Of a DNA stretch of 64,000 nucleotides, positions 52,735 through 64,000 are shown in pieces. The position numbers and the translations under genes are program-made. How positions within the stretch are numbered: position 1 is the stretch's first letter; each line of letters begins with the position of its first letter. Origin of the DNA: Burkholderia sp. BCC0322 (GTDB lineage Bacteria > Pseudomonadota > Gammaproteobacteria > Burkholderiales > Burkholderiaceae); assembly GCF_902833045.1 (NCBI RefSeq), contig NZ_CADFDU010000002.1:496001-560000 (forward strand), in the 5' to 3' direction. Below the pieces are notes generated by a model. The model worked only from the letters and a program-made list of their open reading frames with translations. It was not told where the DNA came from and ran no database searches.

Positions 52735-55044
52735 ATGGCAAAAGCTCCTTATTCCGCCCAGGCACAGGCGTTGCCGCACCGGATGTCGAAGCTCCTCACG
52801 GAGATCCGCTGGATTCTCCAGGTCGCGCTCTGCGCATTTCTGGTGATGGCCCTGCTGAGCTACAGCCGGCGCGATCCGAGCTGGACGCACGCGGCCCAGG
52901 TGGACCACATCACGAACTGGGCCGGCCGCGTCGGCGCCTGGACGGCCGACATCATCCTGCTGCTGTTCGGCCTGTCGGCCTACTGGCTGATCGTGCCGCT
53001 CGCGCGGCGCATCGCCGTCAACTATCGCCGCATCACGCGCCACGAGGCGGTCTCGGAGGAATCCGAGCGGCCGATCGGCTGGCTCACCGAAATCCTTGCG
53101 TTCATGCTCGTCGTGCTGGCGTGCGACGGCATCGAGGCGCTGCGCATGTGGTCGCTGAAGGTGCAGTTGCCGCGTGCGCCCGGCGGCGTCGTCGGCGAGG
53201 CCGTAGCGGGCGCGATGTCGCATGCGTTCGGCTTCACGGGCGGCACGCTGCTGCTGCTGATCGCGCTGGCGATCGGCCTGTCGCTGTATTTCCGCTTCTC
53301 GTGGCTGTCGGTGGCCGAGCGTGTCGGCGGCGCGATCCTGTCCGCCGTCAACGTCGCGAAGCTGCGCCGCGAGGCCGAGCGCGACCGCAAGCTCGGCGAG
53401 GCCGCCGCCGTGCGCCGCGAAGGCAAGGTCGAAGAGGAACGCGTGCGCATCGAGGATCACGAGCCGGTGACCATCGTGCCGCCGGTCGTCACGCCGGTGA
53501 AGTCCGAGCGCGTCGAGCGCGAGCGGCAGGTGCCGCTCTTCACCGACCTGCCGGGCGATTCGACGCTGCCGGCGGTGTCGCTGCTCGATCCCGCGCCGAA
53601 GGCCCAGGAGGCGATCTCCGCGGACACGCTGGAATTCACGTCGCGCCTGATCGAGAAGAAGCTGAAGGACTTCGGCGTCGAGGCGAGCGTCGTCGCCGCG
53701 TATCCGGGCCCGGTCGTCACGCGCTACGAGATCGAGCCGGCCACCGGCGTGAAGGGCAGCCAGATCGTCAACCTCGCGAAGGATCTCGCGCGCTCGCTGT
53801 CGCTCGTGTCGATCCGCGTCGTCGAGACGATTCCCGGCAAGAACTACATGGCGCTCGAGCTGCCGAACCAGCGCCGCCAGACGGTGCACCTGTCCGAGAT
53901 CATCGGTTCCGAGGTGTACGCGGCCGCGTCGTCGGCGCTGACGCTGAGCCTCGGCAAGGACATCGGCGGCAAGCCGGTGTGCGCGGATCTCGCGAAGATG
54001 CCGCACTTGCTCGTCGCCGGCACCACCGGTTCCGGTAAGTCGGTCGGGATCAACGCGATGATCCTGTCGCTGCTGTACAAGGCGACGGCCGATCAGGTGC
54101 GCCTGATCCTGATCGATCCGAAGATGCTCGAAATGAGCGTCTACGAAGGCATTCCGCACTTGCTTTGCCCGGTCGTCACCGACATGCGCCAGGCCGGCCA
54201 CGCGCTGAACTGGACGGTCGCCGAGATGGAGCGCCGCTACAAGCTGATGAGCAAGCTCGGCGTGCGCAACCTCGCCGGCTACAACAACAAGATCGACGAG
54301 GCCGCGAAGCGCGAGGAGAAGCTGCCGAATCCGTTCAGCCTGACGCCGGAGGATCCGGAGCCGCTCGGCCGCCTGCCGAACATCGTCGTGGTGATCGACG
54401 AACTGGCCGACCTGATGATGGTCGTCGGCAAGAAGGTCGAGGAACTGATCGCGCGGATCGCGCAGAAGGCGCGCGCGGCCGGCATCCACCTGATCCTCGC
54501 GACGCAGCGCCCGTCCGTCGACGTGATCACCGGCCTCATCAAGGCCAACGTGCCGACCCGGATCGCGTTCCAGGTGTCGTCGAAGATCGACTCGCGCACG
54601 ATCCTCGACCAGATGGGCGCCGAATCGCTGCTCGGGATGGGCGACATGCTGTACCTGCCGCCGGGCTCCGGGCTGCCGGTGCGCGTGCACGGCGCGTTCG
54701 TCGGCGACGATGAAGTCCATCGCGTCGTCGAGAAGCTCAAGGAGCACGGCGAGCCGAACTACGTCGAGGGCCTGCTCGAAGGCGGCACCGCCGACGGCGA
54801 CGAGGGCTCGGCCGGCGCGGGAACCGGCGAAGGCGGCGGCGAGTCTGATCCGCTGTACGACCAGGCGGTCGAGATCGTCATCAAGAACCGCCGCGCGTCG
54901 ATCTCGCTGGTGCAGCGCCATCTGCGCATCGGCTACAACCGCGCGGCACGCCTGCTCGAGCAGATGGAGCAGTCGGGGCTCGTGTCGGCGATGTCGTCGA
55001 GCGGCAACCGCGAAATTCTTGTGCCGGCGCGCGACGCGGAATGA
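52735..55044 (+). CDS. ftsK: DNA translocase FtsK
   Basis: A 769-residue septal DNA pump coordinating chromosome dimer resolution and division. The N-terminus has four membrane segments ([33 protein letters not shown], and two further ones before residue 210). A short linker follows, then the motor: [14 protein letters not shown] (about residue 428), [17 protein letters not shown] and [17 protein letters not shown]. The C-terminal winged-helix gamma domain (residues 705-769) recognises KOPS and activates XerD. It precedes lolA by 46 bp. Confidence 0.96.
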   Translation: MAKAPYSAQAQALPHRMSKLLTEIRWILQVALCAFLVMALLSYSRRDPSWTHAAQVDHITNWAGRVGAWTADIILLLFGLSAYWLIVPLARRIAVNYRRITRHEAVSEESERPIGWLTEILAFMLVVLACDGIEALRMWSLKVQLPRAPGGVVGEAVAGAMSHAFGFTGGTLLLLIALAIGLSLYFRFSWLSVAERVGGAILSAVNVAKLRREAERDRKLGEAAAVRREGKVEEERVRIEDHEPVTIVPPVVTPVKSERVERERQVPLFTDLPGDSTLPAVSLLDPAPKAQEAISADTLEFTSRLIEKKLKDFGVEASVVAAYPGPVVTRYEIEPATGVKGSQIVNLAKDLARSLSLVSIRVVETIPGKNYMALELPNQRRQTVHLSEIIGSEVYAAASSALTLSLGKDIGGKPVCADLAKMPHLLVAGTTGSGKSVGINAMILSLLYKATADQVRLILIDPKMLEMSVYEGIPHLLCPVVTDMRQAGHALNWTVAEMERRYKLMSKLGVRNLAGYNNKIDEAAKREEKLPNPFSLTPEDPEPLGRLPNIVVVIDELADLMMVVGKKVEELIARIAQKARAAGIHLILATQRPSVDVITGLIKANVPTRIAFQVSSKIDSRTILDQMGAESLLGMGDMLYLPPGSGLPVRVHGAFVGDDEVHRVVEKLKEHGEPNYVEGLLEGGTADGDEGSAGAGTGEGGGESDPLYDQAVEIVIKNRRASISLVQRHLRIGYNRAARLLEQMEQSGLVSAMSSSGNREILVPARDAE

Positions 55045-55090
55045 GTCCGCGGCGCCCGCAGCGCCGGCCACCCAGGGAGAAAACCGCAAT

Positions 55091-55780
55091 ATGCAGCAAC
55101 ATTCGTTCGCAATGCCCCTTCGTTCGACGCGGCGCTGGCTCGGCGCGGCGCTTGCCGGCGCATCGCTGATGCTCGCGGCGACGCACGCGTTCGCGGGCGG
55201 CACCGAGCAACTGAAGGCGTTCGTGTCGCAGGTGCGTTCGGCGAAGGGCGACTTCACGCAGCAGATCGTCAAGGCGCCGGCCAAGGGGGCCAGCGCCGCG
55301 CAAGCTGTGCCGAAGCCCACCGACAATTCGAGCGGCACGTTCGTGTTCGCGCGCCCGGGCAAGTTCATCTGGACATACCAGAAGCCGTACCAGCAGGTGC
55401 TGCAGGCCGACGGCGAGAAGCTCTACGTGTACGACCGCGACCTGAACCAGGTCACCGAGCGCAAGCTGAACGGCGCGCTGGGCGCGAGCCCGGCCGCGAT
55501 CCTGTTCGGCAGCAACGATCTCGACAAGAACTACACGCTGCGCGATGCCGGCGAGAAGGGCGGCATCGAGTGGCTCGAGATGCTGCCGAAGGCGCAGGAC
55601 ACGCAGTTCCAGCGGATCGGCATCGGCTTCAAGAACGGCACGCTCGCCGCGATGGAACTGCACGACGTGTTCGGCAACGTCACGCTGCTGACGTTTACGA
55701 ACATCCAGACGAATCCGCCGCTGAAGGGCGATACGTTCAAGTTCGTCGTGCCGAAGGGCGCCGACGTGATTACCGGTTGA
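55091..55780 (+). CDS. lolA: Outer-membrane lipoprotein carrier LolA
   Basis: A 229-residue periplasmic chaperone that carries lipoproteins from LolCDE to LolB. The signal peptide is residues 1-35 ([23 protein letters not shown]). The mature half-barrel region has [38 protein letters not shown] and [20 protein letters not shown] precedes the start. It sits between ftsK and rarA, the conserved proteobacterial order. A hairpin follows. Confidence 0.94.
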   Translation: MQQHSFAMPLRSTRRWLGAALAGASLMLAATHAFAGGTEQLKAFVSQVRSAKGDFTQQIVKAPAKGASAAQAVPKPTDNSSGTFVFARPGKFIWTYQKPYQQVLQADGEKLYVYDRDLNQVTERKLNGALGASPAAILFGSNDLDKNYTLRDAGEKGGIEWLEMLPKAQDTQFQRIGIGFKNGTLAAMELHDVFGNVTLLTFTNIQTNPPLKGDTFKFVVPKGADVITG

Positions 55781-55809
55781 CCGGCGCCGCGCGCTGCTGT
55801 TTCCCCGAC

Positions 55810-55833
55810 GGGCCTGCCGGCGACGGCAGGCCC
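55810..55833 (+). terminator. Hairpin after lolA
   Basis: Perfect 10-bp stem GGGCCTGCCG / CGGCAGGCCC with a GCGA loop, then GTGTTGTTT. The T content is modest, so termination may be partial before rarA. Confidence 0.6.
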
Positions 55834-55953
55834 GTGTTGTTTCCGGGGGGTGCGGGCACGGGCGCCCGGTGCGGCGGTGCTTTCGCGCGGCTGTCATAAT
55901 GTCGGGTCCGGCGGCCGGTTCGGCCGCCATTGTTAGATGTGGAGCGAGGGTTC

Positions 55954-57264
55954 ATGTCCGACCTGTTTCAAGTCGAGCCGCGCCGCCCGCTCGCCGAGGC
56001 GCTGCGGCCGAAGACGCTCGCCGAGGTGATCGGCCAGACGCATTTGCTGGGCGAAGGCAAGCCGTTGCGGCTCGCGTTCGAATCGGGCAAGCCGCATTCG
56101 ATGATCCTGTGGGGGCCGCCCGGCGTCGGCAAGACGACGCTCGCGCGCCTCACGGCGCTCGCGTTCGACTGCGAGTTCATTGCGCTGTCCGCTGTGCTCG
56201 GCGGCGTGAAGGACATCCGCGAGTCGATGGAGCAGGCCAAGGACACGCTGAACCGCACCGGCCGCCACACGATCCTGTTCGTCGACGAGATCCACCGCTT
56301 CAACAAGGGGCAGCAGGACGCGTTGCTGCCGTTCGTCGAGTCGGGGCTCGTGACCTTCATTGGCGCGACGACCGAGAATCCGAGCTTCGAGGTCAACTCG
56401 GCCTTGCTGTCGCGTGCGCAGGTGTACGTGCTGAAGTCGCTGGACGACGACGAGATGCGCCAGTTGCTGAAGCGCGCGCAGGAAATCGCGCTCGATGGCC
56501 TTTCGTTCGACGACAAGGCGATCGATACGCTGGTCGGCTATGCGGACGGCGACGCGCGGCGCTTCCTGAACCTGCTCGAGCAGGCGCAGACGGCGGCCAC
56601 GTCGGCCGGCACCGCGACGATCGACGCCGAATTCGTCAGCAGCGCGATGACGCTGAACGCGCGGCGCTTCGACAAGGGCGGCGACAACTTCTACGACCAG
56701 ATCTCGGCGCTGCACAAGTCGGTACGCGGTTCGAGCCCGGACGGTGCGCTGTACTGGTTCTGCCGGATGATCGACGGCGGCGCGGATCCGAAGTATCTCG
56801 CGCGGCGGATCGTGCGGATGGCGTGGGAAGACATCGGCCTCGCCGATCCGCGCGCGCTGCAGATGGCGAACGACGCGGCCGAAACCTACGAGCGGCTCGG
56901 CTCGCCTGAAGGCGAGCTTGCGCTCGGGCAGGCGGTGATCTATCTCGCGTGCGCGGCGAAGAGCAACGCGGGCTACAACGCATTCAACCAGGCGATGGCG
57001 TTCGTGAAGCAGGACAAGTCGCGCGAGGTGCCCGTGCATCTGCGCAACGCACCGACCAAGCTGATGAAGGAACTCGGCTACGGCCACGCTTACCGTTACG
57101 CTCACGACGAGCCGAATGCGTATGCGGCCGGCGAGACGTACCTGCCGGACGGGATGCGCGAACCGCGCTGGTACAAGCCGGTGCCGCGCGGGCTCGAATC
57201 GAAGATCGCCGACAAGCTCGCGTGGCTGCGCGAACTCGACCGCGAGGCCGGCAAGAAGGACTGA
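55954..57264 (+). CDS. rarA: Replication-associated recombination protein RarA
   Basis: A 436-residue AAA+ ATPase (MgsA/WRNIP1 family) acting at stalled forks. Walker A is GPPGVGKTTLARL, Walker B ILFVDEIHRFNKGQQD, sensor 1 FIGATTENPSFEVN. The C-terminal tetramerisation domain has KGGDNFYDQISALHKSVRGSSPDGALYW (quoted in part) and QAMAFVKQDKSREVPVHLRN. I choose ATG 55954 (MSDLFQVEPRRP), with GGAGCGAGGG upstream. Confidence 0.96.
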   Translation: MSDLFQVEPRRPLAEALRPKTLAEVIGQTHLLGEGKPLRLAFESGKPHSMILWGPPGVGKTTLARLTALAFDCEFIALSAVLGGVKDIRESMEQAKDTLNRTGRHTILFVDEIHRFNKGQQDALLPFVESGLVTFIGATTENPSFEVNSALLSRAQVYVLKSLDDDEMRQLLKRAQEIALDGLSFDDKAIDTLVGYADGDARRFLNLLEQAQTAATSAGTATIDAEFVSSAMTLNARRFDKGGDNFYDQISALHKSVRGSSPDGALYWFCRMIDGGADPKYLARRIVRMAWEDIGLADPRALQMANDAAETYERLGSPEGELALGQAVIYLACAAKSNAGYNAFNQAMAFVKQDKSREVPVHLRNAPTKLMKELGYGHAYRYAHDEPNAYAAGETYLPDGMREPRWYKPVPRGLESKIADKLAWLRELDREAGKKD

Positions 57265-57309
57265 CGGGCAGGCGCACGGTGCGGTCAGGCCGGCGCCGTC
57301 GCGAACGCG

Positions 57310-59141
<1,832 letters not shown>

Positions 59142-59195
59142 GCGCGCGCTTCGGCAAGCGCCTCGAGTCCTCGCAAAAAATTTTGAAAAAAGGGC

Positions 59196-59225
59196 TTGTG
59201 CGTTTCGAAGAGATCGTTCTATAAT
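59196..59225 (+). promoter_or_regulatory. tRNA-Ser promoter
   Basis: TTGTGC (59196-59201), an 18-bp spacer and a perfect TATAAT (59220-59225). Preceded by an A/T-tract (59174-59191) that resembles an UP element. It starts transcription about 45 bp before the tRNA. Confidence 0.72.
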
Positions 59226-59277
59226 CTTTTCTTTCGCGGAAACGACCAGCCGCGAAATGCAGTAAAGCAGCAAGGAA

Positions 59278-59368
<91 letters not shown>

Positions 59369-59378
59369 AAATACGAAG

Positions 59379-59409
59379 CCCCTTGATCCGGAAGGATCAA
59401 GGGGTTTTT
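59379..59409. terminator. Terminator of tRNA-Ser
   Basis: Perfect 11-bp stem CCCCTTGATCC / GGATCAAGGGG with a GGAA tetraloop, followed by TTTTT; ten bases past the tRNA 3' end. Confidence 0.92.
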
Positions 59410-59570
59410 CGTTTTAGGCTTGCGGTGCGTGTGTCGTGTCGCAAGCCATTGCAGCGGCAACAGCTCGACCATCGACACATCGGATCGTGCTGATACGATG
59501 CGACTCACTGCGTGCATGATCGTGCCGCGGCCTCGATGCAGTTGCGCTGAACGGCATCCACCCCAATCCG

Positions 59571-60524
59571 ATGACGAACCGAGTGTCGAAAGTCCTGACG
59601 GGCATAACGCTGCTGACTGCCGTCATTGCCGTCGTGGACATCCTCGGCGCGCACGGCATCGGCATGGCGCTGGCGCTCGGTAACGCGGCGTATTTCGCGG
59701 GGTTGGCAGGATGCGTGGCCATCGCAGTTGCGGCGGTATTGATCGTGCTGTCGCACACATCGCGCTATCGCGAGCGCGCGCTCGCCTGGCGATGGCGTGA
59801 GTTGGCGCTCGCGTTGCTTTGCATCGTGACGATCGCCGCCTTCAGCCAGGCGATCGTGGTACTCGACTACTTGTGCGTGGCGCTCGCCCCGCCGTCGATC
59901 GAAGCCGATCTCGTCCGGTTCGATGCGTTGCTCGGCTTTCACTGGCCCGACCTGTATCGCTGGGTGAGGGCCCATGCCGAGTGGCAGCGCGTGCTGGCGT
60001 TCGCGTATCACGGCAGCATCGTGCAGCTGATCGCCGTCCCGTTCATTCTCTCGACCGCACGGCGACATGACGACCTCGCCGAATTCATGGCGCTGTTCGC
60101 ATTTGCGTTGCTTGTCGTTGTCGTCGTCTCGACGCCGTTTCCCGCGCAAAGCGCATTCGTCCATTTCGGTATCGCGGATGCAGACACCGCGTCGACCGTG
60201 TCTCACTACGACCTGCTGCGCAGCGGGCAGCTTCGGCGGTTCAACCTGTCCGAATCGCAGGGGCTCGTGTCGTTGCCGTCGTTCCACGTGATGCTGGCGC
60301 TGCTGTTCGCGTATGCGGTCCGACATGTCCGTTACGTGTTTCCCGCATCGATCGTGCTGAATGCCGCGATGATCGTGTCGACGCCGACGCAGGGCGGCCA
60401 TTACCTGGCCGACGTGATCGCCGGGATCGCATTCGGCGTGCTGTCGATCGTTGTCGTGCACCGCTGGATGGCGGGCCCGCGCAGGGCCGCGACCACCGCG
60501 CCGAGCGCGACGCATCCGACCTGA
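59571..60524 (+). CDS. PAP2-like membrane phosphatase (inositol-phosphotransferase-like)
   Basis: A 317-residue membrane protein with about six hydrophobic segments. The C-terminal active region has SLPSFHVMLALLFAYAVRHV (PSxH type) and STPTQGGHYLADVIAGI, where the second His and Asp are placed as in the PAP2_3/IPC-synthase-like branch (TQGGHYxxD). This branch hydrolyses or transfers phospho-head groups of lipids. The exact substrate is not evident. It lies downstream of tRNA-Ser. Confidence 0.85.
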   Translation: MTNRVSKVLTGITLLTAVIAVVDILGAHGIGMALALGNAAYFAGLAGCVAIAVAAVLIVLSHTSRYRERALAWRWRELALALLCIVTIAAFSQAIVVLDYLCVALAPPSIEADLVRFDALLGFHWPDLYRWVRAHAEWQRVLAFAYHGSIVQLIAVPFILSTARRHDDLAEFMALFAFALLVVVVVSTPFPAQSAFVHFGIADADTASTVSHYDLLRSGQLRRFNLSESQGLVSLPSFHVMLALLFAYAVRHVRYVFPASIVLNAAMIVSTPTQGGHYLADVIAGIAFGVLSIVVVHRWMAGPRRAATTAPSATHPT

Positions 60525-60670
60525 TGACCGGATGCGCGGCCGGCCTTTTCGCACGCGTCCGGTCTTTACCGATTTCTTCAGCTTTAAGCGCGCGCTTCCG
60601 GCGCCGTTAACACGGTGCGGCGGCCGGCGCTCGTGCCGAGCCGCGTCGCTCCCCGTCGATTCAAGGTCCC

Positions 60671-62206
60671 ATGAAGCTGAGCTACAAGATTCCCCTTGCA
60701 TTCGCCGTCGCGCTGCTGCTGATGTTCTGTGGCGCGCTGTACGGTATCCATATTCTCAATCGGTCGATCGATACGTTCGCCGAAGACGTGCAGACGAACG
60801 TCGGCAACGAACGGCTCGTGTCGGCCACGCTTGTGCAGTTCAAACTGCAAGTGCAGGAATGGAAGGACACGTTGTTGCGCGGCAAGCAGCCCGACAAGCT
60901 CGACCGGTATTGGCAGGCGTTCCAGACGCGCGAGCGGACGGTCGATACGCTCGCCGCGCAACTCGTTCATCAGTTGCCGCCCGGCGAGAGCCGCTCGCTC
61001 GTCGAGCAGTTCATGCGCGCACACACGGCGATGGGTGAAGGTTACCGGCGCGGCTTCGACGCGTTCAAGGCCGCAGGCTTCGAGCCGTCGGCCGGCGATG
61101 CCGCGGTGGCGGGCGTGGACCGCGAACCGGCGGCGCTGCTGGAGCGCGCCGCGAAGTCGATCGCCGACGAGAGTGCCGCCGTGTCGGCGCAGGCGAGCCG
61201 CGACGCGCAGCACGCCACCACCGCGAGCCTCGTGCTGATGCTGGTCGTGCTCGGCGTCGCGATGGTCGGCGCGTTCCTGTTCAGCCGCGCGATCCTGCGT
61301 CCGCTCGACCGTGCGGTGGCGTGCGCGCAGGCCGTCGCCGAAGGCGACCTGACCCGTGACGTCGAAGCGGCCGGCCGCGATGAGATCGCCGATCTGCTGC
61401 GCGCGTTGCAGACGATGCAGGCGAGCCTGTCGGGCGTCGTGCTCGAAGTGCGTACGCACGCCGAAGCCGTCGCGACGGCGAGCGCACAGATCGCATCGGG
61501 CAATCATGACCTGTCGGCGCGTACCGAGGCGCAGGCTGCGTCGCTCGAGGAGACGGCCGCCAGCATGACCGAACTCACGGGCATCGTCCGCCAGTCGGCC
61601 GAGCACGCGCAGCACGCGGCGCAGCTTGCGCGCGACGCGTCGAATATCGCGTCCGCGGGCGGTGGCGTGATGACGGATGCCGTCCACACGATGAACGGCA
61701 TCGCCGACAGCGCGGCAAAGGTCGGCGAAATCATCGCGGTGATCGACGGCATCGCGTTCCAGACCAACATCCTCGCGCTGAACGCGGCGGTCGAGGCGGC
61801 GCGCGCGGGCGAACAGGGGCGTGGTTTCGCGGTCGTCGCGGCGGAAGTGCGTACGCTCGCGCAGCGGAGCGCCGCCGCCGCCAAGGAGATCAAGGGGCTC
61901 ATCGAGCAGTCGACGAAGCGGGTCGACGAGGGCGCCGTGCTGATCGGCCGCGCGGGCGAATCGATTCACGAGATCGTCGGCGCGGTGCAGCGCGTCACGA
62001 CGATCGTCGGCGAGATCTCGTCTGCGTCGCAGGAGCAGAGCGGCGGCATCCAGCAGGTGAACGTCGCAGTCACGCAGATGGACGAAGCGACGCAGCGCAA
62101 CGCGGCACTCGTCGAGCAGGCCACGGCCGCGACGCAGGCGCTGGCCGAGCAGGCGAGCGCGCTGCGGCATGCGGTGGCGGTGTTCAGGCTGCCGGAAATG
62201 GCGTGA
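60671..62206 (+). CDS. Methyl-accepting chemotaxis protein
   Basis: A 511-residue chemoreceptor. Membrane helices are at about 7-29 and 188-210, framing a 160-residue periplasmic helical sensor domain. HAMP follows (about 212-265). The signalling domain has the hairpin tip [29 protein letters not shown]-type sequence (quoted in part) and flanking methylation helices with [10 protein letters not shown]. No C-terminal CheR-docking pentapeptide is seen (ends FRLPEMA). It sits next to alkB; a link to alkane taxis is possible but untested. Confidence 0.93.
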   Translation: MKLSYKIPLAFAVALLLMFCGALYGIHILNRSIDTFAEDVQTNVGNERLVSATLVQFKLQVQEWKDTLLRGKQPDKLDRYWQAFQTRERTVDTLAAQLVHQLPPGESRSLVEQFMRAHTAMGEGYRRGFDAFKAAGFEPSAGDAAVAGVDREPAALLERAAKSIADESAAVSAQASRDAQHATTASLVLMLVVLGVAMVGAFLFSRAILRPLDRAVACAQAVAEGDLTRDVEAAGRDEIADLLRALQTMQASLSGVVLEVRTHAEAVATASAQIASGNHDLSARTEAQAASLEETAASMTELTGIVRQSAEHAQHAAQLARDASNIASAGGGVMTDAVHTMNGIADSAAKVGEIIAVIDGIAFQTNILALNAAVEAARAGEQGRGFAVVAAEVRTLAQRSAAAAKEIKGLIEQSTKRVDEGAVLIGRAGESIHEIVGAVQRVTTIVGEISSASQEQSGGIQQVNVAVTQMDEATQRNAALVEQATAATQALAEQASALRHAVAVFRLPEMA

Positions 62207-62308
62207 CGGCTGCGCCGCCGCGCCGGACGTCGACGGAGCCGGGATGCGGCGCGGCACCGGCTTTGAGCGGCGCGTCGGCGCCAGTCTCCACCGGCCCTTC
62301 CCCCACGA

Positions 62309-63469
62309 TCACGCCGCGGCCGGATATTGCGCGAGCACCCTGTCTCGGATCGACGGCTTGATGTTCGATTGCGCCATGTTGCCGCCATAGTGCGCGACGA
62401 CGCGCGGATTCATCACGCGATACCAGAGCGGCGGCACATAGGCGAACAGGATCATCGTCGCGTAGCCGGCCGGCAGTTGCGGCGAATCGTCGAAGTGACG
62501 CAGCGCTTGATACGAGCGCGTCGGATTCGCGTGATGGTCGGCGTGCCGCTGCAACTGGTACAGGAACAGGTTGGTGACGACGTGATTGCTGTTCCACGAA
62601 TGCTGCGGCGTGCAGCGTTCGTAGCGGCCGCTCGGCAGCTTGCGGCGGCCGAGCCCGTAATGTTCGACGTAGTTCACGACTTCGAGCAGCGACGCGCCGT
62701 AGACGGCCTGGATCACGAGGAACGGAATCACGACCTTGCCGGCCAGCGCGATCGCGATGCCCCATACGACGACGGTCATCGCCCACGCGTGCAGCACCTC
62801 GTTGCGCCAGGTCCACGGCGAATGCCCGAGCCGTTCGAGGCGGGCCTTTTCCAGCCGCCACGCCGAGCGGATGCTGCCGGTCACGGTGCGCGGCAGGAAT
62901 GCCCAGAACGATTCGCCGTAGCGCGCGCTCGCCGGATCCTCGGCCGTCGCGACGCGCACGTGGTGCCCACGGTTGTGCTCGACGTAGAAGTGGCCGTATG
63001 CGACCGGCGCGAGCGTGATCTTCGCGAGCCAACGCTCGAAGCGGTTGGTCTTGTGCCCGAGTTCGTGCGCGGTATTGATCGAGATGCCCGTCGCGGCGCC
63101 GAGCGACAGCGCGAAGCCGACGTAGTCGTACCACGCGAGCGCGTGCGTGCCGACGATCCATACGCACACGAAGAACGCGACGTATTCGACGAGGGTCGCG
63201 AGATAGACGATCAACCGGTAGTAGCGCTCCTGTTCGAGGTGCGGCACGACGTCCTCGGGCGGGTTGTCGCGATCGTCGCCGATCAGCGTGTCGAGGACCG
63301 GGATCACGCCGAACGCGAACAGCGGGCCGAACCACCAGAACACGTGCAGGCCCGTCGACAGCGCGAGCTGGGCGGCGAGGATCGGCAGCGTGATCGTCAG
63401 CGCGCCGAGCAGCCACAGGTAACGCTTGCCATCCGTCCAGCCCGAAGCCGATCCGTCGATGATTGCCAT
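62309..63469 (-). CDS. alkB: Alkane 1-monooxygenase
   Basis: A 386-residue integral membrane non-haem di-iron hydroxylase for medium-chain alkanes. All four His motifs are present: HELGHK, EHNRGHH, NYVEHYGL and LQRHADHHAN. Membrane helices occupy most of the N-terminal half. I start at ATG 63469 (MAIIDGSASGW) with GGAGGG upstream. It needs rubredoxin and rubredoxin reductase, which are not in the window. It is convergent with the chemoreceptor, 102 bp apart. Confidence 0.95.
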   Translation of the reverse strand: MAIIDGSASGWTDGKRYLWLLGALTITLPILAAQLALSTGLHVFWWFGPLFAFGVIPVLDTLIGDDRDNPPEDVVPHLEQERYYRLIVYLATLVEYVAFFVCVWIVGTHALAWYDYVGFALSLGAATGISINTAHELGHKTNRFERWLAKITLAPVAYGHFYVEHNRGHHVRVATAEDPASARYGESFWAFLPRTVTGSIRSAWRLEKARLERLGHSPWTWRNEVLHAWAMTVVVWGIAIALAGKVVIPFLVIQAVYGASLLEVVNYVEHYGLGRRKLPSGRYERCTPQHSWNSNHVVTNLFLYQLQRHADHHANPTRSYQALRHFDDSPQLPAGYATMILFAYVPPLWYRVMNPRVVAHYGGNMAQSNIKPSIRDRVLAQYPAAA

Positions 63470-64000
63470 TGTCTCCCTCCTGTCGGCGGGCCCGCGGGCG
63501 GCCGCCTGTACGGTTGTTCGAATTCTCGTCAATCCGCGACGCACGCACGGTAGTGCCGGATCGTCACCCGGTTCTGCCTGTTATACGACCCATGAGCACG
63601 CTTGCCAAACTCCGGCACTAGGCACGCGGCTCCAAACGGAGGAGCGCGTGCGGCGCAGTCAGGGATGGGCCCGCGCAAGCTGATTGAAACATGCCGGAAT
63701 CGCCGGATCGACCTGCACGGGCGGCCGGTTCGTCAGACGGATCGGGTGCCATGACGCGTGCGGGTGTCGATGCCAGTGGGTCGCAACAAATGGTGCGACG
63801 CAATATAAGGAGGGCGGCAGGTTCCCGCGAGACATGTTTTCGGGTTGCCAATCTTACGGATCGTGACGACTTCCGCGCTGAATTCCGGAGGGCCCGACGG
63901 GCAACTGCCGCATGTCGCAAGGCGACAGGCGTCATGCGTCGAATGAAGCCGTCGCAACCGTCTTTCAGCGGCATGCATCGACATGGCGATGCTGCACTTG
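63470..64000. other. Gene-free right end
   Basis: About 530 bp upstream of alkB in which I see no gene. Open frames of up to 118 codons here lack coding composition and family features. The segment 63790-63900 is lower in GC. The alkB promoter should be in the left part; no confident -35/-10 or regulator site was found. Confidence 0.5.

Noticed and set aside
63618-63974. 118-codon minus-strand frame at the right edge
   Set aside because: No family features, no ribosome site and unbalanced composition; treated as non-coding.

Overview
The window looks like the larger chromosome of a Burkholderia cepacia complex-like betaproteobacterium. Evidence seen in the sequence: very high GC with strong codon bias; a glucokinase fused to an RpiR/HexR regulator in a pgl-zwf operon; a dihydroxybutanone-phosphate synthase carrying a degenerate GTP cyclohydrolase II domain next to ribH with an acidic tail and nusB; and many core genes with Burkholderia-like architecture. 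Species cannot be fixed from sequence alone. Most of the window is ordinary core chromosome; the accessory or damaged parts are small.

Layout. 1-2.7 kb: 5' part of urtA (urea uptake), rhodanese, isoaspartate methyltransferase-like protein and a small conserved-looking protein, all minus. 2.7-7.2 kb: hemN, a cysteine-cluster protein, a DUF1439 lipoprotein, uppP, trmB and tRNA-Gly(CCC). 7.2-9.1 kb: a lower-GC insert-like patch with a twice-frameshifted Imm71/Imm72-like immunity gene and a cupin. 9.2-13.7 kb: a sulfatase-like lipoprotein with an aberrant catalytic motif, a D-tartrate dehydratase-like enolase-superfamily enzyme, an ArgO/LysE exporter and an SMR pump. 13.8-18.3 kb: a LysR regulator divergent from an MFS transporter - CoA transferase - methylmalonyl-CoA decarboxylase operon. 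18.4-22.6 kb: split chromate transporter, an 8-bp tandem repeat, and a DeoR regulator divergent from Nudix, DUF4406 and Sir2 genes. 22.8-28.4 kb: crcB, DUF190, YggT, DUF2520, a Tyr/Pro-rich secreted protein, a LysE-type exporter and ubiD.

28.4-44.9 kb: a lytic transglycosylase with a long leader that holds a promoter and a clean terminator; an aminotransferase; nusB-ribH-ribB; DUF1993; a methyltransferase/GntR pair; a ribE remnant; ribD; hemL; a Bcr/CflA efflux pump; and the glk-hexR, pgl, zwf glucose operon. 44.9-49.7 kb: a glucose/mannose-type ABC transporter (gtsABCD-like) behind a near-consensus promoter that overlaps a palindrome fitting HexR. Sugar uptake and the first Entner-Doudoroff steps are therefore probably under one regulator. 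49.8-64 kb: TRIC-type channel, Smr protein, trxB, ftsK, lolA, rarA, DUF2164, serS, tRNA-Ser(CGA), a PAP2 protein, a chemoreceptor and alkB.

The most informative anomalies are the internal deletion of riboflavin synthase (ribE) between ribD and its own terminator, the orphan frameshifted immunity gene beside tRNA-Gly, the sulfatase whose C-x-P-x-R motif reads C-A-I-T-R, the putative small RNA or attenuator ahead of the transglycosylase, and the HexR-like operator placed inside the ABC transporter promoter.
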